Shown: positions 41,453 through 50,038 of the stretch, piece after piece | Layout of the letters: every line of letters begins with the position of its first letter | Numbering within the stretch: position 1 is the stretch's first letter | Assembly (NCBI RefSeq): GCF_900107155.1 | Contig: NZ_FNOX01000006.1 | Location: 1 to 64,000, forward strand | DNA length: 64,000 nt | Direction of reading: 5' to 3' | Source: Pseudomonas salomonii | Lineage (GTDB): Bacteria; Pseudomonadota; Gammaproteobacteria; Pseudomonadales; Pseudomonadaceae | Notes under the pieces: model-generated | Databases searched by the model: none | What the model saw: only the letters and a program-made list of their open reading frames with translations | What the model was told of the DNA's origin: nothing | Position numbers and translations under genes: made by a program

Positions 41453-42655
41453 TCAGGCGAGCGTGCAGCCCGTCGCCTCGACCGGCGGGAACGATTGCCC
41501 GGCGCTGAGCACCTTGGCCAGGTCGTCCTTGTCGGCCATGTCGCCGGCGGCTTTGCCGATCAGCAGGTAGTAATCCTTGATCACCTGATGGTCGCCGGCG
41601 CGGATCGACTCCTTGCCGGTCGGGCCTTCGTAGCTCAAACCTTGCAGGGCTTTGGCCACGGTCGGGCCGTCGAAGCTGGCGGTGCTGATGATGGTTTCCA
41701 GCATGACTTTGGTGCTGATGTAATCAGCCGCCAGCGGGTAGGTGGGGTTGATACCGTATTTGGCCTGGGTGAGCTTGACCAGTTCACGGTTGAGCGGGGT
41801 GTCGACCTGGTGCCAATACTGGGCGCCGAGGTACACGCCTTCGAGCACGTCGCTGCCCAGTTCCTGGAACTGGTCGAGCCCGGCGGACCATACCAGCAGC
41901 ACTTTCATGCGCTCCTTGATCCCGAAGTTCACCGCCTGGCGCAGGGTGTTGGACGACTGGCTGCCGAAGTTGAGCAGCACCAGTACATCGGGCCTGGCGG
42001 CGATGGCGTTGGTCAGGTAGCCGGAGAATTCCTGTTCCTGCAGCGAGTGATAGCTGTTGCCGACATGTTCCAGGCCATTGTCCTTGAGCACGGTTTTTGC
42101 GCCTTCGAGCAAGGCTTCGCCAAACACATATTGCGGCGTGATGGTGTACCAGCGCTTGGCGTCGGGCAGCAGCTTGATCAGCGGCAGCAGGGTTTCGCGG
42201 ATCGCGCCGTAGGTGGGCACCGACCAGCGGAAGGTCGCCTTGTTGCAGTCTTTGCCGGTGACTTCATCGGCGCCCACCGGGGTCATGAATACGCCGCCGA
42301 CCTTGTCGACTTCCTTGGCCACCGCCAGTGCCGAGGACGACAGCGTGCAGCCCTGGAAGAACCGTGCGCCGTCCTGCTGGATCGCCTCCTGGACCTTGCG
42401 CACGGCTTTGCCGGCATTGCCTTCGGTGTCGATGACCTTGTAATTGAGCGGGCGGCCGAGAATCTCGGGGTGCTGTTCCACCGCCAGGCGCGAACCCATG
42501 TCGGCAAATTTGCCATAGCTGGCAAACGCGCCGGACATGGACTTGAGGCCGTAAAAGGTAAAAGGCTCGGCGGCGAATGCAGAGCGCACACTCAGCGGAA
42601 GGCTGAGCGCGGCGGCGGCGGTGAGACTGGCTTTCAACAACGTACGACGCTGCAT
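41453..42655 (-). CDS. ABC substrate-binding protein, amide/urea type
   Basis: 400 residues from the ATG at 42655. The N terminus MQRRTLLKASLTAAAALSLP is a twin-arginine-type signal, cleaved near AFA-AE. The mature domain is a Leu/Ile/Val-binding fold of the AmiC/UrtA sort: FYGLKSMSGAFASYGKFADM, FFQGCTLSSSALAVAKEVDK, and GAQYWHQVDTPLNRELVKL. It is the first gene of the operon after the FadR regulator. Twin-Arg export of a binding protein is seen in amide/urea systems. The ligand is inferred from the downstream amidohydrolases. Confidence 0.85.
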   Translation of the reverse strand: MQRRTLLKASLTAAAALSLPLSVRSAFAAEPFTFYGLKSMSGAFASYGKFADMGSRLAVEQHPEILGRPLNYKVIDTEGNAGKAVRKVQEAIQQDGARFFQGCTLSSSALAVAKEVDKVGGVFMTPVGADEVTGKDCNKATFRWSVPTYGAIRETLLPLIKLLPDAKRWYTITPQYVFGEALLEGAKTVLKDNGLEHVGNSYHSLQEQEFSGYLTNAIAARPDVLVLLNFGSQSSNTLRQAVNFGIKERMKVLLVWSAGLDQFQELGSDVLEGVYLGAQYWHQVDTPLNRELVKLTQAKYGINPTYPLAADYISTKVMLETIISTASFDGPTVAKALQGLSYEGPTGKESIRAGDHQVIKDYYLLIGKAAGDMADKDDLAKVLSAGQSFPPVEATGCTLA

Positions 42656-42778
42656 GGGGTGACTCCCTGGTTTAGTTATTGGCAGGAGCGGCAAGGGCGA
42701 TACGGTGGAGCAAGGGCCTGTGGGCAGGCCTGTTATTGAATTGAGTGAAACGGTCTAACGCTTGGAACCGGGTCAAAA

Positions 42779-42865
42779 TGTGGGAGCTGGCTTGCCTGCG
42801 ATGGCATCAGCCAGGTTCAACTGATACACCCAGGTGCCCGCGTCGCAGGCAAGCCGGCTCCCACA
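42779..42865. repeat. REP doublet
   Basis: TGTGGGAGCTGGCTTGCCTG with inverted partner CAGGCAAGCCGGCTCCCACA, about 45 bases apart. It lies between the FadR-type gene and the binding-protein gene, both on the minus strand, and could separate the regulator transcript from the transport operon. Confidence 0.75.
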
Positions 42866-42900
42866 ATGAATGGGTTTGCAGTTTGGGATCCTGGGTGTTC

Positions 42901-43668
42901 TTAAGAGTGATCAAACTCCAGCAAAAAGTGCGGGCTGACCTCGCCTTCCAGCGCCGTCATGTGGTGTTCGGCGTCGCACATATGTTCATGCATCAGGTTG
43001 CGCACGGCGGTTTCATCCCCGGCGCGAAAGGCCAGCAGCAACTGCTTGTGGTAATCGAGGTTGGCCGCGTCGAACTGTTTGCGCTTGGGCTTGTAGGCTT
43101 TTTTCAGCACCACCAGGTCGCGTAGCAGGTCGTTGAGAAACTGCGCCATAAAGCTCAGCAGCGGGTTGGGGCAGGCCTTGGCCAGCAGGTTGTGAAATTC
43201 CAACTCGGCCAGGCGCTGTTCGCGTTGGCCGGCTTCGCTGTCTTCGGGGGCGCTGCAAAAATCCACGTTGTCTTGCAGGGCTTGATAGTCGTCTTCGCTC
43301 AAGCGCCCCAGCACCGACACTGCCAACTCCACCTCGATGACCTTGCGCAGTTGGTACACCTGCTCGCCATCCAGGTGCTGGAAGTGCAGGTAGTTACGCA
43401 ACGCGCGGCTGGCCGGTTCAGTGCCGGCCTGGTTCAGGTACGCGCCACCACTGGGGCCGGTGCGTGTGCTCACCAAGCCTTCCACTTCCAGGGCCTTGAG
43501 TGCTTCACGGGCCGAGCCTTTGGAGCACTGGAAACTTTCCATCAACTCGCGCTCGGTAGGCAGGCGGTCGCCGGGCTTGAGCGCGTCGGTGACGATCGAG
43601 CGTTTGACCGACTCGACAATCACATCGGACAGCTTCTGGCGTTTGCGTCGTAGCGGGCGGCTGAGCAT
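42901..43668 (-). CDS. GntR/FadR-family regulator
   Basis: 255 residues. N-terminal GntR winged helix (ALKPGDRLPTERELMESFQC; GSAREALKALEVEGLVSTRT) and a C-terminal FCD all-helical ligand domain (LRKVIEVELAVSVLGRLSED; NLDYHKQLLLAFRAGDETAV). The His/Asp/Glu positions expected for metal-assisted ligand binding appear present (FHNLLA, HEHMCDAEHH). A perfect palindrome lies 16 bases upstream of its start, suggesting autoregulation. It probably controls the neighbouring amide/ureide operon. Confidence 0.87.
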   Translation of the reverse strand: MLSRPLRRKRQKLSDVIVESVKRSIVTDALKPGDRLPTERELMESFQCSKGSAREALKALEVEGLVSTRTGPSGGAYLNQAGTEPASRALRNYLHFQHLDGEQVYQLRKVIEVELAVSVLGRLSEDDYQALQDNVDFCSAPEDSEAGQREQRLAELEFHNLLAKACPNPLLSFMAQFLNDLLRDLVVLKKAYKPKRKQFDAANLDYHKQLLLAFRAGDETAVRNLMHEHMCDAEHHMTALEGEVSPHFLLEFDHS

Positions 43669-43683
43669 GTTGTTTTATTGATC

Positions 43684-43703
43684 CTATTAATGCGGATTAA
43701 TAG
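43684..43703. promoter_or_regulatory. Predicted operator of the FadR-type regulator
   Basis: CTATTAATGCGGATTAATAG: perfect 8-bp inverted repeat CTATTAAT / ATTAATAG around GCGG, directly upstream of the regulator start at 43668 and inside an AT-rich stretch that probably holds its promoter. I saw no second copy upstream of the transport operon. Confidence 0.65.
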
Positions 43704-43777
43704 CACTTAATAACGATTGAGCCGGAGCGTCAACGCAAGGTGTCGTTTTCGGCCTGAGGTGGTCGCAAATACGCGGG

Positions 43778-44539
43778 TTATTCCCAGCTGCCGAGGTCGA
43801 GGCAACGTGTGGAAGCAGGCGGCTGTTTCCCGAATACGAGAAAATCGCCGACCCAGCGGTTGATGCACCCGGCGCCGGTGCCAGGGCGGGCCGGCTCCTT
43901 GAGCAGCAATTGCTCGATGCCGGCGGCGACCGGCTCGGCCTGCTCGGCATTGACCAGCACCATGCGTGCGACGCGCTCGGGAAACAGCGCGGCATAACGA
44001 CTGCCAAGGCGGGTGGCCAACGCGTTGCCGAGGTAATTGAGTTGGGCCTCCCCGAGTTGGGCACGCACATACTCCATGTCGAGCGCCGCTTGCTCAACGC
44101 CATTGGCTTGGCTCAGGTCACGGGGGCTCAGTTCGATCACGTCATAGCGGTTGGTCAGGGTGCGATAGGCCTGGGTTGAATAGGACTCCCAGCGGCTGGT
44201 CAGGTGCAGGGCGAAGGTTGCGCCCTGGCCCTTTGGCGGCTCGCCACCCTGGATAAACACCACACCTTCACGGCTGAGCGGCTGGCGGGCGCCCACGCGG
44301 GTCAGGGCCAGGCGCACGCTGCCGCGTTTGGGCGCGGCATGGTCGCGTGGCACGCTCACACTGGCGCATTGAGTGCGTTCCAGCACCTCGGGGTCCGGGC
44401 GCTCCTGGGCGGGGAAGGGGCAATCCAGCAGCCAGTCGATCGCGGTGGGCGCGATCAGCGGCTCGGCCAACGCCTGGCCCGCGAGCAGCCAGAGGCCGAT
44501 ACACGCCAGGTTTTTTACCAGAACGCTGGGTTTCATCAA
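43778..44539 (-). CDS. Exported alpha/beta-hydrolase-like protein with degenerate nucleophile
   Basis: 253 residues with a Sec signal (LVKNLACIGLWLLAGQALAE). The mature part follows the start of secreted alpha/beta hydrolases of the tripeptidyl-peptidase kind: PEVLERTQCASVSVPRDHAA, then VVFIQGGEPPKG and YDVIELSPRDL. The nucleophile elbow expected as GxSxG reads YLGNALATRLGSRYAALFP, so Ser and the second Gly are missing. The length is about half of full-size relatives and no Asp/His part is seen. It may be a non-catalytic relative or a decaying gene. It lies downstream of opmQ on the same strand. Confidence 0.65.
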   Translation of the reverse strand: MMKPSVLVKNLACIGLWLLAGQALAEPLIAPTAIDWLLDCPFPAQERPDPEVLERTQCASVSVPRDHAAPKRGSVRLALTRVGARQPLSREGVVFIQGGEPPKGQGATFALHLTSRWESYSTQAYRTLTNRYDVIELSPRDLSQANGVEQAALDMEYVRAQLGEAQLNYLGNALATRLGSRYAALFPERVARMVLVNAEQAEPVAAGIEQLLLKEPARPGTGAGCINRWVGDFLVFGKQPPASTRCLDLGSWE

Positions 44540-44636
44540 GAGGGTCCGGGCTGCCGTGTGAGGGCGGCTTTTTTACCAAGGACCCAGGGTCAAAGAATGT
44601 AGGGCGAATAAACGCTTTGTGTAGGAGTTTACAGTT

Positions 44637-46040
44637 TTATTGTCGGATATCCGTATTCCAGCCGCCGCCCAGCGCTTTGTACAAGGCAATGCTGGCTTGC
44701 AGCCGTGACAGCCGCAACTGCACGTTCAAGTCCTGGGCGGCGAACAAGGTGCGTTGGGTTTCCAGCACCGTCAGCAAGTCCTCGGCGCCTGCCTGGTAGC
44801 GGCTCTCGGAGATCTGGAAGGCGGCCTGGGCCTGTTGCAGTTCTTCGGCCTGCCATTGGCGTTGCTGGTCCAGGCGCGTGATGCTGCTGAGGGCTTTCTC
44901 CACATCGGCAAAGCCGTTGATGATGGCGCCGCGATAGGCTTGCAGCAGCTCGTCCTGGCGGGCGCGGGCCTTGTCGCGTTCGGCGCTTAAACGGCCATTG
45001 TTGAAGATCGGCGCCACCAACCCCGAGGTCAGGGTGTAGAACGGGCTGCGCAGGATATCTTCAGCTTTATAGGCGCCGGAGCCGACTGTCGCGCCCAAGG
45101 TCACGCTGGGCAGCATCGCCGCGCGTGCCACGGTGACGTCGGCACTGGCCGCCGCCAGTTGCGCCTCGGCGCGGGCCAGGTCGGGGCGGCGGCTGAGCAA
45201 TTGGCTCGGCACGCCGGGGCCAATGGTTGGCCAGGTCAGCGCCTGGAACGGCTCGGTACCCAGGTCCAGGGCTTGTACCGGCTGACCGAGCAGGGCGGCG
45301 AGGGTGATCCGCGATTCTTCGGCCACCTGCGCAATCAGCGGCAATTGCCGTTGCTGGCCGGCCACCAGGCTTTTCTGTTGGGCCAGCTCCAGGGCGGTGG
45401 CTGCGCCTGCGTCGTAGCGGGTTTGCACCAGGTTCAACACACTGCGCGCATTCGCCAGGTTCAGCTCGGCGATCTGCTGGCGTTGCTGCGCGGCGAGGGT
45501 TTGCGCGTAGCGGTCGGCGACGTTGCCGAGCAGGGTCAGCTCCACGGTGGCCTGGTCAAACTCACTGGCGCGCAGGCTTTGCAGGGCGCTGTCGCGGGCG
45601 GCAACGCGGCCACCCCAGAAGTCCAGTTCATAGCTGGCGGTGAGGTTGGCACCGAAACTGTCGACGGTCTTGTTGCTGTCGGTGGCGTCCAACGAGGCAT
45701 TGCCGCTGCCGCGCAGCAGCTTTTCACGGCTGGCGGTGAGGTTGAACTTGACCTCAGGCAGCAACGGCGCCCCGGCAATTACCGCACTCGCCTGGGCCTG
45801 GCGCACCCGTGCCATGGCGGCGGCCACGTCATAACTGTCGCGTCGCGCCTGATCGATCAGGCGGTTGAGCGGCGGGCTGGCGAAGTGTGTCCACCAGCGT
45901 TGGTTGGTCGCCTGGGTGGCATCGCGTTCGGCGTACTGCCAGGCGGGCGGCGGTGCGAGGCCGCTGTCGACGGTTGGCGGGTTGCCGGTACAGGCGTTGA
46001 GCAACAGGCACACGCCCAGCAGGGAAGATCGTTTATTCAC
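44637..46040 (-). CDS. opmQ: Outer-membrane channel of the PvdRT-OpmQ pyoverdine efflux system
   Basis: 467 residues. Lipoprotein signal with lipobox LNAC ([11 protein letters not shown]), then two OEP domains typical of NodT/OprM channels: [33 protein letters not shown], and a C-terminal [19 protein letters not shown] with ALGGGW. It forms the outer-membrane duct for PvdRT, which exports pyoverdine from the periplasm and recycles it. The start overlaps the pvdT end by 8 bases. Order opmQ-pvdT-pvdR beside fpvI and pvdA matches the P. aeruginosa pyoverdine locus, which fixes the name. Confidence 0.9.
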   Translation of the reverse strand: MNKRSSLLGVCLLLNACTGNPPTVDSGLAPPPAWQYAERDATQATNQRWWTHFASPPLNRLIDQARRDSYDVAAAMARVRQAQASAVIAGAPLLPEVKFNLTASREKLLRGSGNASLDATDSNKTVDSFGANLTASYELDFWGGRVAARDSALQSLRASEFDQATVELTLLGNVADRYAQTLAAQQRQQIAELNLANARSVLNLVQTRYDAGAATALELAQQKSLVAGQQRQLPLIAQVAEESRITLAALLGQPVQALDLGTEPFQALTWPTIGPGVPSQLLSRRPDLARAEAQLAAASADVTVARAAMLPSVTLGATVGSGAYKAEDILRSPFYTLTSGLVAPIFNNGRLSAERDKARARQDELLQAYRGAIINGFADVEKALSSITRLDQQRQWQAEELQQAQAAFQISESRYQAGAEDLLTVLETQRTLFAAQDLNVQLRLSRLQASIALYKALGGGWNTDIRQ

Positions 46041-48006
46041 TGGTCAACGCCTTAACCGGATCGAGCCGGGCAGCTTTACGGGCCGGCATAAAGCCGAATA
46101 CGACACCGGTGACCAGCGCACAGCCAAACGCGCCAAACACCGCCACCAGGGAAAACTGCACCGCCACCTCGGCCAGTATCAGTACGCCGCCCACCAGCAG
46201 CGCGAGGGCGATGCCGAACAAGCCGCCGACCACCGAGAGCATCACCGCCTCGGTGAGGAACTGGCGCAGGATGTCGCGCTGGCGCGCGCCGGTGGCCATG
46301 CGAATGCCGATTTCGCGGGTGCGCTCGCGCACGGTCATCAGCATGATGTTCATCACACCGATCCCGCCCACCAGCAGGGAAATCGCCGCAATCGAACCGA
46401 GCATCAGCGACAGCGTGTTGGCCGTGCGGGCTTCGGCCTGGATCATCGCGGCGTTGTTGGTCAACTGGTAGTCACGCTTACCGTTGTGCAGCTTGAGCAT
46501 CAGTTGATCAATGGCCATTTCAGCTTCATGGACCTTGCGTGCATCGGCGGCGGCGATCGCCACGTATTCGGGGTTGTACGTGCCGAACAGGCGCACGCTG
46601 GCGGCGGTGTAGGGGATCGCTACGCGGTCGTCGCTGTCTTTATTGCCGGAGGCGGAGCCTTTTTCGGCGAGCACGCCGATGACCTGGAAGGGCACGTTTT
46701 CGATCAGGATGTATTGGCCGATCGGGCTGGCGACGTTTTTGAACAGCTTTTCGCGGATACGGTGACCGATCACCGCGACGGTCGCCCCGGCGCGCTCGTC
46801 TTCCTGGGTGAAATAGCTGCCCTCGACCACCGGCCAGTTGAAAATCTCGGGGAAGTTGACGTCGTTGCCGCCTACATAGGCCAGGTAGTCCAGGTTGCCG
46901 AAACGAACCCCGGCGTCGTTGCCGTTGACCGGCATGATGCGCTTGACCTGGGGCAACATCGCCAGTGCCGCGACATCGTTGAGGGTCACGATACCCGGCG
47001 GCGTGCGCGGGTTGGGCGAGGAGCCGCTGAGGTAGATGATATTGGAGCCGAACGCGCCCATCTGCGCCATCACCTGGCGCTTGCTGCCTTCGCCGACGGC
47101 CAGCATCACCACCACGGACGCCACGCCAATCACAATCCCCAGCAGCGTCAGCGCGGTGCGAAAGCGATTGATCCACATCACCCGCCAGGCTGCGCGTATG
47201 GCATCGAGCAGTTCGGCTTTCCAGGCACCATTGTGCTCGGCCCCGTCGGCCAGGCGCTGGCGCAGGTCGACGGCTTGCAGCGCGTCGCTGTTGGCGGTGA
47301 CCGGCACATGGGTGTCACTGTGCGCCGAGTCGCTGATGATCAGCCCGTCGCGGATCTCGATGATGCGGTTGGCCCGCGCCGCCACTTCGCGGTCGTGGGT
47401 AATCAGGATCACCACATGGCCCTGGTTCGCCAGTTCGTCCAGCAGGGTCATCACCTCGGCGCCGCTGTGGCTGTCGAGGGCACCAGTGGGTTCGTCGGCG
47501 AGGATGATATGCCCGCCGTTCATCAGCGCGCGGGCGATCGACACCCGTTGCTGCTGGCCGCCGGAGAGTTGGTGTGGGCGGTTGGCGGTGCGGTCGGCCA
47601 GGCCCAGGCGCGTGAGCAGGGCTTTGGCGCGGGCATGCCGCTCGGTGGCACTGATACCGGCATAGATCGCCGGCATCTCGACGTTTTCCTGGGCCGAACC
47701 GGACGGAATCAAGTGGTAGCCCTGGAACACAAAACCAAAGGCTTCGCGGCGCAGCCAGGCCAGTTCGTCGCTGCCCAAGTGCGCGACGTTTTCGCCGGCG
47801 AACAGGTAGTCGCCTTCGGAAGGGCGGTCGAGGCAGCCGAGGATGTTCATCAGCGTGGATTTGCCCGAGCCGGAAGCGCCGACGATGGCGACGAATTCCC
47901 CGGCATGGATCGACAGGTCGATCCCGCGCAGCACGTCGACCTGCGGGCTGTCGCCGCCGCCGTAGGATTTGCGGATGTTTTTGAGTTCGATCAGCGGCGT
48001 GGTCAA
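46033..48006 (-). CDS. pvdT: MacB-type ABC exporter of pyoverdine
   Basis: 657 residues: an N-terminal ATPase (Walker [10 protein letters not shown] at ~43; signature [14 protein letters not shown]; Walker [12 protein letters not shown]), then a MacB permease with one helix near ~290 ([20 protein letters not shown]), a large periplasmic domain, and three C-terminal helices of the FtsX type ([20 protein letters not shown]). It works with the adaptor PvdR and channel OpmQ. It starts 1 base after the pvdR stop. Without the neighbours it could be called macB; gene order decides. Confidence 0.92.
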   Translation of the reverse strand: MTTPLIELKNIRKSYGGGDSPQVDVLRGIDLSIHAGEFVAIVGASGSGKSTLMNILGCLDRPSEGDYLFAGENVAHLGSDELAWLRREAFGFVFQGYHLIPSGSAQENVEMPAIYAGISATERHARAKALLTRLGLADRTANRPHQLSGGQQQRVSIARALMNGGHIILADEPTGALDSHSGAEVMTLLDELANQGHVVILITHDREVAARANRIIEIRDGLIISDSAHSDTHVPVTANSDALQAVDLRQRLADGAEHNGAWKAELLDAIRAAWRVMWINRFRTALTLLGIVIGVASVVVMLAVGEGSKRQVMAQMGAFGSNIIYLSGSSPNPRTPPGIVTLNDVAALAMLPQVKRIMPVNGNDAGVRFGNLDYLAYVGGNDVNFPEIFNWPVVEGSYFTQEDERAGATVAVIGHRIREKLFKNVASPIGQYILIENVPFQVIGVLAEKGSASGNKDSDDRVAIPYTAASVRLFGTYNPEYVAIAAADARKVHEAEMAIDQLMLKLHNGKRDYQLTNNAAMIQAEARTANTLSLMLGSIAAISLLVGGIGVMNIMLMTVRERTREIGIRMATGARQRDILRQFLTEAVMLSVVGGLFGIALALLVGGVLILAEVAVQFSLVAVFGAFGCALVTGVVFGFMPARKAARLDPVKALTSE

Positions 48007-48007
48007 C

Positions 48008-49180
48008 TCAACCCCCGTTGCCGTCGGCTGGGCCGATCAACACGTGATCGCCCTCGCTGAGGCCGTCCAGCACTTCGACGCGCAAACGGTCACTGATACC
48101 CAGGCGCACGTCGCGCGCTTCGATCGAGCCGTTTTTTGCCACCACGCGGGCGGTTTGCTTGTCGGTGCCGTGGCTGCCGAGCAAGGCCGCGACCGGCACG
48201 GTGAGCACATCCTTGACCTGGCTGGCGACAAAAAACACCTGGGTGGTCATCTCGGCCATCAGGGCATTGTCGGTGTTGTCCACATCCAGCAGCACCGTGT
48301 ACAGCACCACACGGCCGCTCCCGCTTTTGCTGGTGCTGCTGGGGCTGCCGTTGCCCTGGCTGGTTTCATTCAGGGGCTTGGGCGGGATCGGCAGGATCTG
48401 GCGCACGGTGCTGGTCCAGCGCCGGCCGCCGCCGCTGAGCGTGGTGAAATAGGCAGTCATGCCGGGTTTGACGTGGCCGATATCGGCTTCGGAAACCTCG
48501 GCCCATACAGTCATCGGCGATAACTTGGCGATGCGCAGGATCAGCGGGGTCTGCTGCTGGGCGTTGAGGGTCTGGCCGACGCGTGCGTCTACCGCCACCA
48601 CCGTGCCGCTCATCGGCGCGAAAATGCGCGTATAGCCCAGTTCGGCCTCGTCGCTGCGCAGGCTGGCCTGGGCCTGGCGGATCTGCGCCTGGAACATGTC
48701 GACCCGTGCCTGGGTGGCGCTCAGCTCGGCCCTGGCGGTTTGCACGTCTTCTTCGCGGGTGGCGTTACCGGCCACCAGGCGCTGCTGGCGCTGGTATTTC
48801 TGGCGCGCCAGTTCGTGCTGGGCTTTCTGCTCCTGCAACTGGGCCTTGAGGTTGTCGATGGCATAGCGGCTGGCGTCAAGCTTGGCCTGTTGCGTGGCGG
48901 GGTCGATTTCTACCAGCAACTGGCCTTCTTTGACCTGGTCACCGGCCTCGACATGGATCTTGCGGATTTGCCCGGATGCCTGTGCGCCCACGTCGACATA
49001 GCGGCGTGGTTGCAGGGTGCCCAGCGCCGTGACGCTGTTTTCGATATTGCCACGGGTGACGGTGACGGTGGCGAGGCTGTCGCGGCCCGGCGGCAATATC
49101 TGCCAGGCCGCCAGTGCAGCGATGGGAATCAGGCACGCGACAACCAGCAGGGCGCGTCGGGCGGGGCGAGGGCGTTTCAT
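48008..49180 (-). CDS. pvdR: Periplasmic adaptor of the pyoverdine efflux system
   Basis: 390 residues of the MacA/RND adaptor family: N-terminal membrane anchor ([19 protein letters not shown]), biotinyl-like half motifs ([20 protein letters not shown] and [17 protein letters not shown]), a long coiled-coil hairpin between them (~85-185), and a C-terminal beta domain. It is the first gene of pvdR-pvdT-opmQ. The promoter region carries an exact PvdS-type iron-starvation box (49234-49257, minus strand), so expression should follow pyoverdine synthesis. Confidence 0.92.
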   Translation of the reverse strand: MKRPRPARRALLVVACLIPIAALAAWQILPPGRDSLATVTVTRGNIENSVTALGTLQPRRYVDVGAQASGQIRKIHVEAGDQVKEGQLLVEIDPATQQAKLDASRYAIDNLKAQLQEQKAQHELARQKYQRQQRLVAGNATREEDVQTARAELSATQARVDMFQAQIRQAQASLRSDEAELGYTRIFAPMSGTVVAVDARVGQTLNAQQQTPLILRIAKLSPMTVWAEVSEADIGHVKPGMTAYFTTLSGGGRRWTSTVRQILPIPPKPLNETSQGNGSPSSTSKSGSGRVVLYTVLLDVDNTDNALMAEMTTQVFFVASQVKDVLTVPVAALLGSHGTDKQTARVVAKNGSIEARDVRLGISDRLRVEVLDGLSEGDHVLIGPADGNGG

Positions 49181-49233
49181 GCGTTGTTTCCAGCCGGGAA
49201 TGTGGGCCGCAGTTGCGGAGGGCTGACAGTTAT

Positions 49234-49257
49234 ACGAGAAAATTGCCCGACGATTTA
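49234..49257 (-). promoter_or_regulatory. PvdS iron-starvation box for pvdRT-opmQ
   Basis: On the minus strand TAAAT, 16 bases, then CGT: the exact promoter recognised by the extracytoplasmic sigma factor PvdS. It lies 54 bases upstream of the pvdR start. Confidence 0.85.
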
Positions 49258-49330
49258 GGCGCTTACATAGGTAGTAACAGCTCTGTCGAATAAAAAAATC
49301 GACGGTTGATGCAAGACTTGTTTAAAAGTA

Positions 49331-49349
49331 GATGAGAATTACTATAAAT
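49331..49349 (+). promoter_or_regulatory. Fur-like box upstream of fpvI
   Basis: GATGAGAATTACTATAAAT lies about 90 bases before the fpvI start. It resembles the degenerate AT-rich hexamer arrays bound by Fur and often seen before FecI/FpvI-type sigma genes. Match to the 19-bp consensus is partial. Confidence 0.5.
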
Positions 49350-49436
49350 TGCACACACTCAAACTGCCATCATCCATGGCCTGTCGTCGTTAGCACTCAA
49401 GGAACTGATGCCGTCCCCCCAGGACGGTCGGGAGTC

Positions 49437-49919
49437 ATGTTGGAAAACTACTATCGCGAGCTGGTGTGTTTCCTCAACGCCAAGCTGGGCAACCGTCAGG
49501 TGGCCGAAGATGTGGTGCATGACGCCTATGTGCGGGTGCTGGAGCGCGCCAGCGATACGCCGATCGAACAGCCGCGCGCATTTTTGTACCGTACTGCGCT
49601 GAACCTGGTGATCGACGGCCATCGGCGCAATGCCTTGCGCCAGTCCGAGTCCCTGGAGGTGCTGGACAGTGAAGAGCGCTTCGCCACCTGTTCGCCCCAC
49701 GCCAGTCACGATCAGGCCCAGCGCCTGGCCCTGCTCGAACGAGCCCTGGCCGAGCTGCCCAGCGCCTGCCGCGACAGCTTCCTGCTGCGCAAGCTCGACG
49801 GCCTTTCTCACCTGCAAATCGCCGAGCGCCTGAGCATTTCCCGCAGCCTGGTGGAAAAACATATCGTTAATGCCATGAAGCATTGCCGGGTGCGCATGCG
49901 CGAGTGGGACGCGCACTGA
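49437..49919 (+). CDS. fpvI: Extracytoplasmic sigma factor of the FecI/FpvI type
   Basis: 160 residues from the ATG at 49437 (GGAG 6 bases upstream). Region 2 reads LENYYRELVCFLNAKLGNRQ, VAEDVVHDAYVRVLERA, PRAFLYRTALNLVIDGHRR; region 4 reads LPSACRDSFLLRKLDGLSHL and IAERLSISRSLVEKHIV. In P. aeruginosa FpvI directs transcription of the ferripyoverdine receptor gene fpvA and is held by the anti-sigma FpvR. Position between pvdR and pvdA is conserved. Here no fpvR is present between fpvI and pvdR, so the anti-sigma must lie elsewhere or be absent. Confidence 0.87.
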   Translation: MLENYYRELVCFLNAKLGNRQVAEDVVHDAYVRVLERASDTPIEQPRAFLYRTALNLVIDGHRRNALRQSESLEVLDSEERFATCSPHASHDQAQRLALLERALAELPSACRDSFLLRKLDGLSHLQIAERLSISRSLVEKHIVNAMKHCRVRMREWDAH

Positions 49920-49931
49920 TCGCAGATTAGT

Positions 49932-49955
49932 TAAATTTTATTTCATTGTCCTCGT
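49932..49955 (+). promoter_or_regulatory. PvdS iron-starvation box for pvdA
   Basis: TAAAT at 49932-49936, 16 bases, CGT at 49953-49955: an exact PvdS promoter, 84 bases before the pvdA ATG and just after the fpvI stop. Confidence 0.88.
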
Positions 49956-50023
49956 TTCCTATCAACACATGGCCTGTTGTTCAGGCTTTGCAGGTATTCC
50001 CGCCCCACCGCCAAGGGGCTTAT

Positions 50024-50037
50024 CCAGAGGACACTGG
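50024..50037 (+). promoter_or_regulatory. Hairpin with GGA loop at the pvdA ribosome-binding site
   Basis: CCAG and CTGG pair around the six-base loop AGGACA, which contains the Shine-Dalgarno; the ATG follows at 50039. The GGA-in-loop geometry is that of an RsmA/RsmE site, though the stem is only 4 bp. Confidence 0.4.
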
Positions 50038-50038
50038 A

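Noticed and set aside
45865-48060. Long open frame (731 codons) on the plus strand over opmQ and pvdT
   Set aside because: It lies antisense to two well-conserved genes, has His/Gln/Arg-rich composition typical of mirrored high-GC coding DNA and no domain signature.
44637-49180. Reading the tripartite exporter as the macAB-nodT exporter of the lipopeptide
   Set aside because: Direct contact with fpvI and pvdA and an exact PvdS promoter before the adaptor gene identify it as pvdRT-opmQ.
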